Positions 17,542 to 27,483 are shown, numbered from the stretch's first letter. The stretch is 64,000 nt of DNA from Methylobacter sp. (GCA_024636505.1 JAGXGY010000054.1:1-64000); one strand, 5' to 3'. A program made the numbers and translations. The notes: generated by a model not told the origin, from the letters alone.

Positions 17542-17963
17542 GAGCTACCCTTGGATATTATTTTGGCGCCGACGAAAGCGCTGCAAGCTATAAAGGTGGC
17601 AAATCTTACCACACAGATATAGCTATCTATACAACTTATTGGCCCTCCGACGACGCCACCCGCAAGGCATCGCTATCTGCACACGTTTTCAAGGCGCGCA
17701 CGGCACCCCTACAGAGGGGCATAAGTATCTACACAAGTTTAAAGCCTCACTGCCATTAAGTTAAGCGCATCGACACACCGCAGCAGCGGCCGACTCAATG
17801 ATTAAAAAGCCGAGCAGCGATCACAATACCGACTGCGATGGCTTTCTAATGCCTTTTATTGAAATTCAGCTTATCATATCGATCGTTATTAACCTTGAAT
17901 GCAAAAATAATCTGCTGTACTTAACGCTGAATATTTGGCTAAAAACATTTATCATAGCCCGCC
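17542..17963. other. intergenic region with three short repeats, no gene seen
   Basis: The 420 bases between divergent manC and lptM contain three copies of a motif GGCATNGNTATCTRCACAA (starting near 17616, 17664 and 17716) and an AT-rich stretch near 17860-17950 that probably holds the lptM promoter. I see no supported coding region. Confidence 0.6.
17616..17740. repeat. three copies of the short GGCAT..TATCTACACAA motif
   Basis: Copies lie at about 17616-17638, 17664-17693 and 17716-17740, all in the same orientation, spaced about 50 bases. Two are followed by pyrimidine- or T-rich sequence. They may be ends of lost insertion elements or small regulatory sites; this is unresolved. Confidence 0.6.
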
Positions 17964-18122
17964 ATGAACCCTTATAAAATATTAATGCTTTTACTGCTAA
18001 CCTCGCTCATATCAGGCTGCGGGCAGCCCGGTCCGCTTTATTTGCCGGGTTCGGCTCCACCCATTCATGTGGAACCGGAACCTGCCCAAAAACCAGAACC
18101 CGAGCACAAAAACAACCAATAA
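17964..18122 (+). CDS. lptM: small lipoprotein LptM (YifL-like)
   Basis: This is a 52-residue lipoprotein. Residues 1-18 are a lipoprotein signal with lipobox LISGC, and the mature part begins CGQPGPLYLPG, the hallmark of LptM, which helps oxidise and mature the LptD/LptE lipopolysaccharide translocon in E. coli. The tail is proline- and glutamate-rich. It ends two bases before lysA, and the order lptM-lysA-dapF-DUF484-xerC is that of many Gammaproteobacteria. The frame is short and easily missed by gene finders. Confidence 0.88.
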   Translation: MNPYKILMLLLLTSLISGCGQPGPLYLPGSAPPIHVEPEPAQKPEPEHKNNQ

Positions 18123-18124
18123 AT

Positions 18125-19372
18125 ATGGATTATTTTCATTACCGAAACGGCGAACTGTTCGCCGAAGACATTGCGGTGTCCGACATCGCCCATCAGTACG
18201 GCAGCCCCTGCTACATCTATTCACGCGCCACGCTGGAGCGGCACTGGACGGCTTTCGACCGGGCTTTTGGCGACCGGGCGCATTTAATCTGTTATGCGGT
18301 CAAGGCCAATTCCAATATTGCGATACTGAATCTGCTCGCCCGTTTAGGTTCAGGATTCGACATCGTCTCTCTGGGCGAGTTGGAACGGGTTATCACGGCC
18401 GGCGGCAAGCCTGAAAAAATCGTGTTTTCCGGCGTCGGCAAACGCGAAGACGAAATTCTGGCGGCGCTGAAAATCGGCATACGCTGTTTCAATATTGAAG
18501 TCTGCGGCGAACTGGACCGGATTAACCGGCTGGCCGGGCAATTGGGCGTTATCGCGCCGGTATCTTTTCGGGTCAATCCGGATGTCGATGCCAAAACCCA
18601 CCCTTATATCTCTACCGGTTTAAAGGAAAACAAGTTCGGCATAGACATTGAACAGGCTTTGACCGAATATCGCCGTGCGGCGGCCATGCCCAATATTGCC
18701 GTGATCGGCATTGATTGCCATATCGGCTCGCAACTGACCGAAACCCGGCCTTTTCTGGATGCGCTGGATAAGGTTCTCGATCTGGTTGCCGCGCTTGAAG
18801 CCGAAGGGATTACGCTGCATCATCTGGATCTGGGCGGGGGCCTGGGTATTTGCTATCAAGATGAACAGCCGCCTGAACCGGCCGACTATATCCGGGCAAT
18901 TTTGGCGCGACTGGGCAAAACCGATTTTGAAATTCTGCTGGAACCGGGCCGCGCTATCGTCGGCAATGCCGGTATTCTGGTCACCCGGGTTGAATATCTG
19001 AAACCGACGGCAAATAAAAACTTTGCTATCGTCGATGCGGCGATGAATGACCTGCTACGCCCGTCTTTATATAATGCCTGGCAAGCTATTATTCCGGTAA
19101 ACCGGCAAAGCGACGCAAGCGAATTAACCTGGGATATCGTCGGCCCGGTCTGTGAAACCGGTGATTTCTTAGGCAAAGACCGTGCCCTGAGCCTGGCTCA
19201 GGGCGATTTATTGGCGGTACGCTCATCCGGCGCCTATGGCTTTACCATGAGTTCGAATTATAATTCCAGGCCGCGCCTAGCTGAGCTGCTGGTTGACGGC
19301 GGCAGCGTGCACCTGATCAGAGAAAGGGAAGCGATTACCCAGCTTTGGACGGGCGAGCATTTGTTGCCGTGA
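18125..19372 (+). CDS. lysA: diaminopimelate decarboxylase
   Basis: The enzyme (415 residues) decarboxylates meso-diaminopimelate to lysine using pyridoxal phosphate. Seen: the PLP lysine K60 in CYAVKANSN, the HIGSQL motif near 200, LDLGGGLGICY near 238, EPGRAIVGNAG near 280 and the active-site cysteine in VCETGDF near 343. Length is normal. It starts two bases after lptM, so the two share a transcript. The downstream dapF is separated by 201 bases occupied by a family-A repeat element. Confidence 0.96.
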   Translation: MDYFHYRNGELFAEDIAVSDIAHQYGSPCYIYSRATLERHWTAFDRAFGDRAHLICYAVKANSNIAILNLLARLGSGFDIVSLGELERVITAGGKPEKIVFSGVGKREDEILAALKIGIRCFNIEVCGELDRINRLAGQLGVIAPVSFRVNPDVDAKTHPYISTGLKENKFGIDIEQALTEYRRAAAMPNIAVIGIDCHIGSQLTETRPFLDALDKVLDLVAALEAEGITLHHLDLGGGLGICYQDEQPPEPADYIRAILARLGKTDFEILLEPGRAIVGNAGILVTRVEYLKPTANKNFAIVDAAMNDLLRPSLYNAWQAIIPVNRQSDASELTWDIVGPVCETGDFLGKDRALSLAQGDLLAVRSSGAYGFTMSSNYNSRPRLAELLVDGGSVHLIREREAITQLWTGEHLLP

Positions 19373-19373
19373 A

Positions 19374-19532
19374 TAGTTATCTATTCAGCACAGCGGAAAA
19401 TAGAACGCGGATGACGCAGATAATTATGATGAAAGCGGATAACCTCAAAATGGCGGTCAACTGCTTTTATCAGGATAAGAAAAAAATGTTATTCAATCAT
19501 TAATGATCAGCGTTCTATTTTTCTAGCAGCCG
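19374..19532. repeat. family-A MITE-like inverted repeat element
   Basis: The left arm reads TTCAGCACAGCGGAAAATAG then AACGCGGATGACGCAGATAA; the right arm, inverted, reads GATCAGCGTTCTATTTTTCT then AGCAGCCG. The arms are related to those at 16043, 31684, 44220 and 55690. It fills the lysA-dapF spacer and carries no coding capacity. Confidence 0.72.
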
Positions 19533-19573
19533 CATAAATAATTAAACTCACTTACCTAGTAAACACCGACTCA

Positions 19574-20398
19574 ATGATCAACTTCACTAAAATGCACGGC
19601 ATCGGTAATGATTTTGTGGTCATCGATGCCATTCATCAGCAAATCGCCTTAACCCCGGAGCAAATCCGACAGCTGTCCGACCGGCACCTGGGCATAGGCT
19701 TTGATCAGCTGCTGCTGGTTGAAAAAGCGCTAAGCGCCAATGCCGATTTCAAATACCGGATTTTTAACGCGGACGGCAGCGAAGTCTCCCAATGCGGCAA
19801 TGGTGCGCGCTGCTTCGCCCGTTTTGTCCGCGATAAAAAGCTGTCGGACAAGAATGAAATCCGCGTCGACACCAATTCCGGTCAATTGCTGCTGCATTTT
19901 GATGACGATAACCGGATCACTGTTAATATGGGCGTTCCAAGACACGCGCCCGCCGAAATTCCGCTGCTGGCGGAACAAGAATCCCGCTTTTATACGGTGC
20001 AGGTTAACGATACCGAAAAGGCTTTCGGCGCGGTTTCGCTGGGCAATCCGCATGCGGTTATCCAAGTCACCGACATTAAAACGGCACCGGTGGCTGAGTT
20101 GGGCAAGGCTCTGGAAAGTCATGCTTTTTTTCCGGAACGGGTTAATGTCGGTTTTATGCAAGTCGTCGACCGCCGACACATCAAGCTGCGCGTGTATGAA
20201 CGCGGCGCTGCGGAAACGCTGGCTTGCGGTAGTGGCGCGTGTGCTGCCGTGGTCATTGGCATTGAACACAACCTGTTGGATCATACGGTCTGCGTTGAGC
20301 TACCTGGCGGAATGCTAACCATCAACTGGCCTGGCCGCGGCGAGCCGGTGTTAATGACCGGACCCGCTGTTACTGTTTTTGAAGGACGCATCTTATGA
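19574..20398 (+). CDS. dapF: diaminopimelate epimerase
   Basis: The 274-residue enzyme interconverts LL- and meso-diaminopimelate without cofactor. Both catalytic cysteines are present: C74 in SQCGNGARC and C218 in LACGSGACAA. MHGIGNDFVVID near the N-terminus is typical. Its stop overlaps the next start by four bases (ATGA), coupling it to the DUF484 gene. Confidence 0.96.
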   Translation: MINFTKMHGIGNDFVVIDAIHQQIALTPEQIRQLSDRHLGIGFDQLLLVEKALSANADFKYRIFNADGSEVSQCGNGARCFARFVRDKKLSDKNEIRVDTNSGQLLLHFDDDNRITVNMGVPRHAPAEIPLLAEQESRFYTVQVNDTEKAFGAVSLGNPHAVIQVTDIKTAPVAELGKALESHAFFPERVNVGFMQVVDRRHIKLRVYERGAAETLACGSGACAAVVIGIEHNLLDHTVCVELPGGMLTINWPGRGEPVLMTGPAVTVFEGRIL

Positions 20399-21087
20399 AT
20401 GAATTAATCACGGAAATTACTCCGGATCAGGTTGAAAGCTATCTGCACAAACATCCCGAGTTCTTTCATCAGCACTTGAATTTACTGGAGCACCTTAGCA
20501 TTCCGCATCCCACCGGCGCTGCAGTTTCGCTGATTTCAAAACAACTGGAACTGTTCCGGAGTCGGCATCGTGACATGGAAAATCAACTCACTGCGCTGAT
20601 TGACATAGCCCGGGATAACGATACGTCGCTGAACCGTATGCACAAACTCACTTTGGCGCTGCTGGAAGCGGCAACGCTGGAAGACATGGTTGCGAATCTC
20701 GATGTGGTGCTGTCGGAATATTTTCTGGTCGACTTTGTCGCAGTGCGCATCATCAATCACCAGCCGAATCCCGCTGCTATCTCCAACCTGTTTATTGAAC
20801 CGGGTAGCAAAGACCTGGAACCGTTTGTCGGCGAACTGGCCGGCAATCAGCCTAAATGCGGTCGCCCGACGCTGGCTCAGGCAAGGGTATTATTCGGCGA
20901 ATCGGCGTTTGAAGTGAAATCCTGCGCCATTATTCCGCTGGCCTTTACCGAATTGGAAGGCATTTTAGCCATCGGCAGCCGCGAGGACGGCCGCTTTCAT
21001 TACAGCATGGGCAATCTGTTTTTAAATCAAATGAGCGAAATCATCGGTACCCGGCTGATCAACTTATTACAGCAACGGCAGGTTTAA
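20395..21087 (+). CDS. DUF484 family (GAF-like) protein
   Basis: The 230-residue protein belongs to DUF484, a GAF-like family found between dapF and xerC throughout Gammaproteobacteria. The N-terminal part VESYLHKHPEFFHQHLNLLE is the family signature; a helical region and a GAF-like fold (about 100-220) follow. Its function is not established. Overlap with dapF and the two-base gap to xerC place it in the same operon. Confidence 0.9.
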   Translation: MNELITEITPDQVESYLHKHPEFFHQHLNLLEHLSIPHPTGAAVSLISKQLELFRSRHRDMENQLTALIDIARDNDTSLNRMHKLTLALLEAATLEDMVANLDVVLSEYFLVDFVAVRIINHQPNPAAISNLFIEPGSKDLEPFVGELAGNQPKCGRPTLAQARVLFGESAFEVKSCAIIPLAFTELEGILAIGSREDGRFHYSMGNLFLNQMSEIIGTRLINLLQQRQV

Positions 21088-21089
21088 CC

Positions 21090-21998
21090 GTGCATGCTGA
21101 TGCCGAACGGATGCTGGCCGAATTTTTCACTCAGCTCACTGTTGAAGTTCGCGCCTCAACGCATACCGTGAAAAGTTATCAGCGTGATATTAAGCAGCTG
21201 TCCCGCTATTGTACCGACAAGGCCATAGCCCAATGGCCCGACTTGCAACATACCGATATTCGCGCCCATATAGCCGGGCGACACCGGAAAGGTCTGAGCA
21301 GCAAAAGCCTGCAACGCGAGCTGTCTGCGATACGCAGTTTTTATAACTACCTGTTAAAAACAAATCAGGTCAGCGTCAACCCTGCCCAGCATATTCACGC
21401 GCCGAAACAGGATCGAAAACTGCCTAAAACACTGGATGTCGATCAGTTATCCGGTTTACTGGAAGCCGGGGCAAGTTCGCTGCTGGAAATCCGCGACTTG
21501 GCTATGTTCGAATTATTCTATTCATCCGGCCTGCGGCTGAGTGAGCTGTCGGCGCTTGATACCGCCGATCTGGACTTGCCGGATAACACCCTGACGGTCC
21601 GTATCGGCAAGGGCGGCAAATCCAGAGTCTTACCGGTAGGCAGCAAAGCGGCGGCCGCTATTGAAAACTGGTTGCAACAACGCCGGATAAAAATACCCGC
21701 CGCCGACTCCGCGCTATTTGTGTCAATGCGCGGAATCAGGCTCGGTCAACGCAACATCGAATTGAGACTGGATCAATGGTGCAAAAAAAAAGGTATTGCC
21801 GAACATATCCATCCGCACATGCTCAGACACTCTTTCGCCAGCCATTTACTTGAATCCAGCCGGGATTTAAGAGCCGTCCAGGAACTGCTCGGCCATAGCA
21901 ATATCAGCACTACCCAAATCTACACCCATCTTGACTTCCAGCATCTGGCTGAAATTTATGACAAAGCCCACCCGCGAGCCAAAAAAAAACCTTTATAG
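21090..21998 (+). CDS. xerC: tyrosine recombinase XerC
   Basis: The 302-residue site-specific recombinase resolves chromosome dimers at dif together with XerD. Catalytic residues are all present: R149 (SSGLRLSEL), a lysine in GKGGKSR near 177, H243 and R246 (HMLRHSF), H269 (LLGHSN) and Y278 (TQIYTH). The N-terminal SAM-like domain (about 1-90) is complete. Translation starts at GTG 21090, two bases after the DUF484 stop; an in-frame ATG at 21108 is an alternative. Confidence 0.95.
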   Translation: MHADAERMLAEFFTQLTVEVRASTHTVKSYQRDIKQLSRYCTDKAIAQWPDLQHTDIRAHIAGRHRKGLSSKSLQRELSAIRSFYNYLLKTNQVSVNPAQHIHAPKQDRKLPKTLDVDQLSGLLEAGASSLLEIRDLAMFELFYSSGLRLSELSALDTADLDLPDNTLTVRIGKGGKSRVLPVGSKAAAAIENWLQQRRIKIPAADSALFVSMRGIRLGQRNIELRLDQWCKKKGIAEHIHPHMLRHSFASHLLESSRDLRAVQELLGHSNISTTQIYTHLDFQHLAEIYDKAHPRAKKKPL

Positions 21999-22122
21999 CG
22001 GCTTGTGCCATAAGCAAATCGCTAAAAAACCTGCTACTATGCAGTTAATTTTTTTATATAAAAAGCAATAGGGTGAAATATCTTTTTAGCCCTACAAAAA
22101 ACCTCTTTACGGGATTCCAAAA

Positions 22123-23145
22123 ATGGCGGCAAATGAAACACTGAACGAGATAAAATCGAAAGGAATACTCTGGGGTTTTGGCGTTTTTACTCTCATTGTA
22201 GTAGTTATTCTGATCTTGTTGGGCGCCTGGTGGGGCAGTGAGCCGGGACAGTTTAATATCCAGGACGAAGCGGTAAAACGCGCCGAAGAAACCCACACCA
22301 CCGATAATATGCCTGTCGGTTATGTTTACACCAACACCCTGGCTCATATCGCCGAGGTTCTGCTGCATAAACCCGGCGGCTATATTACCAATGATGTCGC
22401 GCCTCCCGGCGTATTGCTGGACAACATTTCCAACTGGGAATACGGCGCGTTGGTGATGCTACGCGATGCCACCACCGCATTAAGAAATCACTTCGCCAGA
22501 GATCAGTCGCAATCCGCCGAAGATCCGGATCTCGCGGTCGCCGAGCCCTACTTCTATTACGAACACAACTCCTGGGCATTGCCTTCAACGGAAGCCGAAT
22601 ATGAAAAAGGCGTCGAGGCTTTGCATAAATACATGTCGCGCCTGCAAAAATACGGCGGCCCGGTCAAAAAAGCGCAATTTTATTCCAGAGCCGACAATTT
22701 ATGGCAATACACCGAAATTGTGATAAAACGTCTGGGCGGCCTGTCGACCCGATTGAGCGCGAACGACTCCAGCAACTATGGCCCGGGGCTAACCAAGCTT
22801 GAAAAACAGGCCGCTGAAGAAAAAGGAACGCCCATCACTCAAGTGACCTGGCTGGAGATTGACGATGTCTTCTATGAAGCGCGCGGAGCAAGCTGGGCTT
22901 TATTGCACATCCTCAGGGCGATCAAACATGATTTTGCTGACATTTTGCTAGATAAGCGGGCGATGCGGACTGTTGACATCATGATTAAGGCGTTGGAAAA
23001 TGCGTTGACGCCTATTTTAAGCCCAATGATATTAAGCGGTAGCGGCTACGGTATTTTCGCCAACTACTCCTTATCAATGGCCAATTATATAGCCCGCGCT
23101 AATGCAGCGGCGCTTGATTTACGCGATATTATGAACCGAGGCTGA
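22123..23145 (+). CDS. DUF2333 family membrane-anchored protein
   Basis: The 340-residue protein has one N-terminal membrane segment (about 14-38, ILWGFGVFTLIVVVILILLG) and a soluble part matching DUF2333, with GYVYTNTLAHIAEVLLHKPGG near 66 and a SWALLHILRAIKHDF segment near 267. The family occurs in Gammaproteobacteria and has no assigned function. The next gene (DUF4389) follows after 5 bases, and the pairing of a bitopic and a small multi-spanning protein suggests an inner-membrane complex; this is inference. Confidence 0.85.
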   Translation: MAANETLNEIKSKGILWGFGVFTLIVVVILILLGAWWGSEPGQFNIQDEAVKRAEETHTTDNMPVGYVYTNTLAHIAEVLLHKPGGYITNDVAPPGVLLDNISNWEYGALVMLRDATTALRNHFARDQSQSAEDPDLAVAEPYFYYEHNSWALPSTEAEYEKGVEALHKYMSRLQKYGGPVKKAQFYSRADNLWQYTEIVIKRLGGLSTRLSANDSSNYGPGLTKLEKQAAEEKGTPITQVTWLEIDDVFYEARGASWALLHILRAIKHDFADILLDKRAMRTVDIMIKALENALTPILSPMILSGSGYGIFANYSLSMANYIARANAAALDLRDIMNRG

Positions 23146-23150
23146 TAACG

Positions 23151-23465
23151 ATGGACGAACAAATCAATTACAACTTGAAACAACTATCCAGCTGGAAAAG
23201 AATTTTCTTTATGCTGATTTTTGCGGCGATCGGCAGTCTGGTCAGAATGCTGCTTTGGGCCGTTATTATCTTACAGGTGGCCTCAACGCTATTAACCGGC
23301 AAAGCCAATGCCAATATTCTTAACTTTGGCCGCAACCTGTCGATTTATACCTACCATATTTTGTTGTTTCTGACTTTCAATACCGAGATCCTGCCGTTTC
23401 CGTTCTCCGACTGGAATATGACCGCAGAACTGAACCTGCCCGAACCGAAAAAAACCGACGAATAA
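23151..23465 (+). CDS. DUF4389 family membrane protein
   Basis: The 104-residue protein has two or three hydrophobic segments (IFFMLIFAAIGSLVRMLLWA, AVIILQVASTLL, IYTYHILLFLTF). The spacing and the motif LTFNTEILPFPFSDW are typical of DUF4389, a small membrane family of unknown function. It is translated just after the DUF2333 gene and likely works with it. Confidence 0.82.
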   Translation: MDEQINYNLKQLSSWKRIFFMLIFAAIGSLVRMLLWAVIILQVASTLLTGKANANILNFGRNLSIYTYHILLFLTFNTEILPFPFSDWNMTAELNLPEPKKTDE

Positions 23466-23537
23466 CCTAACGACCGGGCCGTTTATCCTATTTATCAGCG
23501 TCACCTACAGGGATGTAGGTGCTGGGCGTCGCACTGG

Positions 23538-23588
23538 TTGACATCCTCCCCCACAGTTACAGGCATAGGTCATTTCTGAATTGACTAA
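23538..23588. repeat. IS605-like end fragment joined to half of a family-B repeat
   Basis: The bases TTGACATCCTCCCCCAC resemble the outer end of IS200/IS605 elements such as the one ending at 33330 here. They run straight into CACAGTTACAGGCATAGGTC, which is the right half of the family-B repeat seen at 24421 and 58105. Confidence 0.55.
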
Positions 23589-23694
23589 GGATCGCGCACA
23601 AAATAAGGTGAGCAAGTTGCCAATAGCGGGAGTGCAAGCTTGCACTCCCGCTGAACACTTACGCCGCGAGTCGTTCAAATGGTTTGATGCTCAT
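23586..23694. repeat. 109-base repeat, copy 1 (inverted relative to copy at 27781)
   Basis: The repeat includes a perfect 28-base palindrome at 23625-23652 (arms AGCGGGAGTGCAAG). Its reverse complement begins ATGAGCATCAAACCATTTGA and ends near TCCTTA. A second, inverted copy of equal length lies at 27781-27889. The two face each other across darP, the SPOR gene, argS and the 131-residue gene. Confidence 0.85.
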
Positions 23695-23714
23695 TCCTAG
23701 TTTTTTCGAGCGGG

Positions 23715-24290
23715 CTAATCGATTTGCTGTTCATCCTCAAATCCCGACTCATCATCCAACTCGCCTTCAACCTGAAACAACAATTTCAGTTGACGATACA
23801 ATTGACGGGAGGATTTGGGCGGTTTACCGGCTTCGGCTTCTTTTTGAGCATTACGCAACAATTGTCTTAATACCTGCCGATCGGCCTGCGGCTGCTCGGC
23901 AAGCAATGCCATCAACGCATCATTGCCCTCGCTAATCAGCCGATCCCGCCAGCGCTCTACCGCGTGATGCTCGCGGACGGCATGAGCGCTTTTATTTTTA
24001 ATGCGCGACAGTTTCTCTAAGATGGGCTCTATGTCTATCTTATGAAGCTGGCCGGTAATAAATTTAAGCAGCCGTTTTCTCGCGCCTTTATGCGGCATTC
24101 CCGATACTTCGATAACCGCTTTATTGATAATCACGGGAAGCTCAAGCATTTTTAATTGCCCGGCCGGTAACTCGGATATTTCTTCGCTTAATGCAAAAAG
24201 TACGGCCATATCTTTCTTTATTTGCGTCTTATTCGGCCGGATTGCATAAAATTCTTCCGCCTCATCATCGTATTCGTATTCTTCACTCAT
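23715..24290 (-). CDS. darP: ribosome biogenesis factor DarP (YjgA, DUF615)
   Basis: The 191-residue protein matches DarP/YjgA, a late 50S-subunit assembly factor in E. coli. Seen: the acidic N-terminus, RPNKTQIKKDMAVLFALSEE near 18, the HKGARKRLLKFITGQLHKID segment near 87 and the C-terminal SRQLYRQLKLLF. It is monocistronic, flanked by repeats on both sides. Confidence 0.93.
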   Translation of the reverse strand: MSEEYEYDDEAEEFYAIRPNKTQIKKDMAVLFALSEEISELPAGQLKMLELPVIINKAVIEVSGMPHKGARKRLLKFITGQLHKIDIEPILEKLSRIKNKSAHAVREHHAVERWRDRLISEGNDALMALLAEQPQADRQVLRQLLRNAQKEAEAGKPPKSSRQLYRQLKLLFQVEGELDDESGFEDEQQID

Positions 24291-24420
24291 TTCATATCAA
24301 ACCATTGCGATAAAAAAACAACCCATCTCACTACACCAGTACTCTACATCAATCCGCTTTTGCTTTGCTCCATTGAAAACACAGGTTGTACTTGCAACAC
24401 CCTATCTGGCACCCAGACTC

Positions 24421-24485
24421 GTATTTTGTCAATTTAGAAATGACCGATGCCTGTAACTGTCAGAATAAAGTTGACTGGGTACTAG
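24421..24485. repeat. family-B repeat, compact copy
   Basis: Reading on the minus strand: CTAGTACCCAGTCAACTTTA, TTCTGACAGTTACAGGCATC, then a GGTCATTTCTAAATTGAC end. The same sequence with an inserted hairpin is at 58105-58209 and half of it at 23551-23588. Confidence 0.75.
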
Positions 24486-24501
24486 TTGTCTTCGTGGTGA
24501 A

Positions 24502-25101
24502 TTAATTACCGACTTCCATAACCAATACGTCAATACCATTGCCTCTTAATCGAGCTCGAATGGTACTTACGCTGGCCATCTGAGTATAAGGGCCGATTTT
24601 AACCCGATTCCAGACCGTATTGCCGACTTTCGCTTTCTCAACTTTAGACTCAATCCCCATTAAAGCCAGTTTGGCTCTTAAGGCATCGGCATCGTTAAAT
24701 TCCTTGAACGATCCGGCTTGCAAAATATAGTTAGCGGCTTTTGCCTGTCCGACTCGCTCTTCTCTGGCGCGGGTATTAATTTCGTAATCCGGCACGATCA
24801 CTTCTTTTTCCGGCAGAATGGTATAAAAATCGAATTGCGGCAACACCGGTCCCGGCTCGGGTTTTTTGTGCTGCACCGGCATGTCAACTGTTGCTGCGGG
24901 AGGCGTTGTCGATAACGCCTGCGGCGGCGGGGATGGCGGTTTCGATCCGGTACCACTCAAATAAACCAAAAAGACTACAAACGAAATAATCAATGCCGTA
25001 ATCAGCATCCAGCGCCACAGACTCAGACTTTGCGGCTTTTTTCTGTACGATATGGACGCAGTATTTTTATTCTGCGTTCTGTGTTTGTAGTCTTTGGCCA
25101 T
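24502..25101 (-). CDS. SPOR domain protein
   Basis: The 199-residue protein has a basic cytoplasmic tail, one membrane segment (about 29-49, WRWMLITALIISFVVFLVYL), a proline-rich linker and a C-terminal SPOR domain (about 122-199, YILQAGSFKEFNDADAL..RVKIGPY). SPOR domains bind denuded peptidoglycan at the division site, so it is probably a FtsN-like or accessory division protein. The start overlaps the argS stop by one base (TAATG), the usual arrangement of argS with a SPOR gene. Confidence 0.9.
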   Translation of the reverse strand: MAKDYKHRTQNKNTASISYRKKPQSLSLWRWMLITALIISFVVFLVYLSGTGSKPPSPPPQALSTTPPAATVDMPVQHKKPEPGPVLPQFDFYTILPEKEVIVPDYEINTRAREERVGQAKAANYILQAGSFKEFNDADALRAKLALMGIESKVEKAKVGNTVWNRVKIGPYTQMASVSTIRARLRGNGIDVLVMEVGN

Positions 25102-26861
25102 TACATTGCTTCAGGTGTGTTGATATTCAGCAAGCCCAAACCGTTTGCCAACACCTGTTTGACCGCGCAAATCAGATTAAGCCTTGCATTACGCGTTTTT
25201 GCATCGTCAACAAGAAATTGATGGGCGTTGTAGTAAGTATGAAACTCGTTGGCCAGTTCGCGCAGGTATTGAACCAACTGATGCGGTTCGTATTGCAAGG
25301 CGGCACGTTCCAGCATTTCAGGATAGCGCGCCAGGGTGCTTAGAAGATGGGTTTCATGCTCTTCGGTCAAGCATGTCAGGCTTGACATACCCAACAGCAA
25401 ATCCCGTTCCCAGTTCTTTTCATCCAGTTGGCGCAATACGCTACAGACTCTGGCGTAGGCATACTGTACGTAAAATACCGGATTTTCGTTGGATTTAGAG
25501 GTTGCCAGTTTCAGGTCGAAATCCATATGCTGTTCCGATCGGCGCATCACATAAAAGAAGCGCGCCGCATCTTTCCCCACTTCATTGCGTAACTGCCGTA
25601 AGGTGACAAATTCGCCGGAGCGGGTCGACATCGGCACTTTTTCTTCGCCGCGAAACAGCGAGGCAAACTGCACCAGCAGTACTTTTAGTTTCGATTCATC
25701 GGCGCCTAAGGCAGAAATAGCTGCCCTGACCCGTGGAATGTAGCCGTGATGATCGGCGCCCCAGATATTGATGATCTGGTCGAAACCGCGATCCAGCTTG
25801 TTCATGTGGTAGGCAATATCCGAGGCAAAATAGGTGGATTGACCGTTATCGCGAACCACTACCCGGTCTTTTTCGTCGCCCAATTTGGCGCAGGCAAACC
25901 AGGTCGCGCCATCTTGCTCGTACAGATGCCCGGCAACGCGCAAGCGCTCCAGGGCTTGCATGACCGCGCCGTCGTCCATCAGTTGACGCTCTGAAAACCA
26001 TTGCTGGTAGTCAACGCCAAACTCGCTCAAATCAATTTTGATGTCTTCGAGAATATTGTTCAAACCGATTTGAAAAAAGTCCTGATATAACGAGGTTCCC
26101 AGCAAGGTTTTAGCGCGGGCTATCAATGCATCGATATGTATTTCTTTATCGCCGCCTGCCGGTTCGTCAAGCGGAATATCTTCAAACACCAGTTCAATGG
26201 GTCTACGATAGTCATTATTGGTATTTTTATGGATGTCCCATGCAATTTTACGTACATATTCGCCGCGATAGCCATTGCTGGGAAAATGCACCACTTCGCC
26301 GCATTCTTCCAGATATCTGAGCCAGATACTGGTGGCGAGTATATCCATCTGCCGACCGGCATCATTGACATAATATTCACGGTGCACCTTAAAACCGACC
26401 GCCTGCAATAGATCGGCAACAACCGAACCATAGGCGGCTCCACGCCCGTGACCGACATGCAAAGGCCCGGTAGGATTGGCGGAAACGAATTCGACCTGAA
26501 CTTTTTTACCGGCACCGACTTGGCTCAAGCCGAATTCCCGACCCTGGTCGTGAATTTGCCGAACAATCTGATATTGAGCGGTGGGATCGATAAAGAAATT
26601 GATAAAGCCGGGACCCGCCAGTTCAACTTTAGTTATGACGGCATCCTGAGGCAGCGCGGCAATCAGTTTTTCCGCCAACTGGCGTGGGTTGGTATTGGCC
26701 GGTTTTGCCAGCATTAATGCCAGATTAGAAGCAAAATCGCCGTGCTGTGGGTCACGGGTACGGTCAATAGTAATATGCGGGGTAATTTCCTGAGCCAAAA
26801 CACCGTCTGATTTAAGTGTTTCAACGGCTTGCAGGATAAGTTCCTCTATCTTTTTTTTCAT
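25101..26861 (-). CDS. argS: arginine--tRNA ligase
   Basis: The 586-residue class I synthetase charges tRNA-Arg. Seen: the HIGH-type motif HVGHG at 135-139 in [17 protein letters not shown], the N-terminal Add1 domain, and an anticodon-binding C-terminus with [14 protein letters not shown]. As in many ArgRS enzymes the KMSKS motif is not canonical ([13 protein letters not shown]). The SPOR gene follows with a one-base overlap. Confidence 0.96.
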   Translation of the reverse strand: MKKKIEELILQAVETLKSDGVLAQEITPHITIDRTRDPQHGDFASNLALMLAKPANTNPRQLAEKLIAALPQDAVITKVELAGPGFINFFIDPTAQYQIVRQIHDQGREFGLSQVGAGKKVQVEFVSANPTGPLHVGHGRGAAYGSVVADLLQAVGFKVHREYYVNDAGRQMDILATSIWLRYLEECGEVVHFPSNGYRGEYVRKIAWDIHKNTNNDYRRPIELVFEDIPLDEPAGGDKEIHIDALIARAKTLLGTSLYQDFFQIGLNNILEDIKIDLSEFGVDYQQWFSERQLMDDGAVMQALERLRVAGHLYEQDGATWFACAKLGDEKDRVVVRDNGQSTYFASDIAYHMNKLDRGFDQIINIWGADHHGYIPRVRAAISALGADESKLKVLLVQFASLFRGEEKVPMSTRSGEFVTLRQLRNEVGKDAARFFYVMRRSEQHMDFDLKLATSKSNENPVFYVQYAYARVCSVLRQLDEKNWERDLLLGMSSLTCLTEEHETHLLSTLARYPEMLERAALQYEPHQLVQYLRELANEFHTYYNAHQFLVDDAKTRNARLNLICAVKQVLANGLGLLNINTPEAM

Positions 26862-26996
26862 TGCTTCACTGCGTAGGTTAGATCAACTAAATAGGCGTGC
26901 ATTATCCATTAAAATCATTCGATTATCCATTCAAGCTAAAAAATCATTGGCCGGCTGTTTCAGAATAAAGCTTGTCGGCTCGATTGAGCGGCGTGA

Positions 26997-27019
26997 CGAG
27001 ACTTACAGGATAAGTCTCG
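26997..27019. other. hairpin of 9 base pairs downstream of the 131-residue gene
   Basis: CGAGACTTA and TAAGTCTCG pair across a five-base loop. There is no T-run on either side, so an intrinsic terminator is only a possibility. Confidence 0.35.
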
Positions 27020-27039
27020 CAGGAAGACGGGGGGTGAAC

Positions 27040-27435
27040 TTATTTTTTGGTAAAATACATATAGGTTCCGTACTTATTATCCTTAAGTACCATAGCCTTA
27101 TCGGTTTTTTCCACTAATGAATAAACATCGAATTTACCGGCTCTGCCCAGTATGCTGACTTTTAAATTACCGTCTTCCACAATATAGTCAACCGCAGGCG
27201 AGTCATAAGGCGCGCCTCTAACTTGCGGAATATCTTTTTGGATCAACTGATTGTTATTCAGCACCCAGGTCATGCCCATAGATTTTTTTGTAGGATCTTC
27301 AGGCGATTTTTTTGTATATTCCAAAAACCAGCTACCGATGATGTCCTTATCGGAATTCAGTGTACCGGCAAATACAGTCTGACTTGACAAGCCAAACAGC
27401 AAAGAGAGTGCGAGTAATATTTTTATTTTATTCAT
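27040..27435 (-). CDS. secreted small protein of unknown function
   Basis: The 131-residue protein has a clear Sec signal peptide (residues 1-23, cleavage likely after VFA) and a mature part of mostly beta character (IIGSWFLEYTKK, GMTWVLNNNQLIQKD, LKVSILGRAGKFDVYSLVEK, YGTYMYFTKK), like the small lipocalin-type fold. One residue pattern, GSWFLEY near the start of the mature part, resembles lipocalin-like families, but I do not recognise a specific one. It is single and periplasmic. Confidence 0.7.
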   Translation of the reverse strand: MNKIKILLALSLLFGLSSQTVFAGTLNSDKDIIGSWFLEYTKKSPEDPTKKSMGMTWVLNNNQLIQKDIPQVRGAPYDSPAVDYIVEDGNLKVSILGRAGKFDVYSLVEKTDKAMVLKDNKYGTYMYFTKK

Positions 27436-27483
27436 GATTTTTTCCTAAATTAAGACATTGAGCATTCGACATGCTTCCCACTG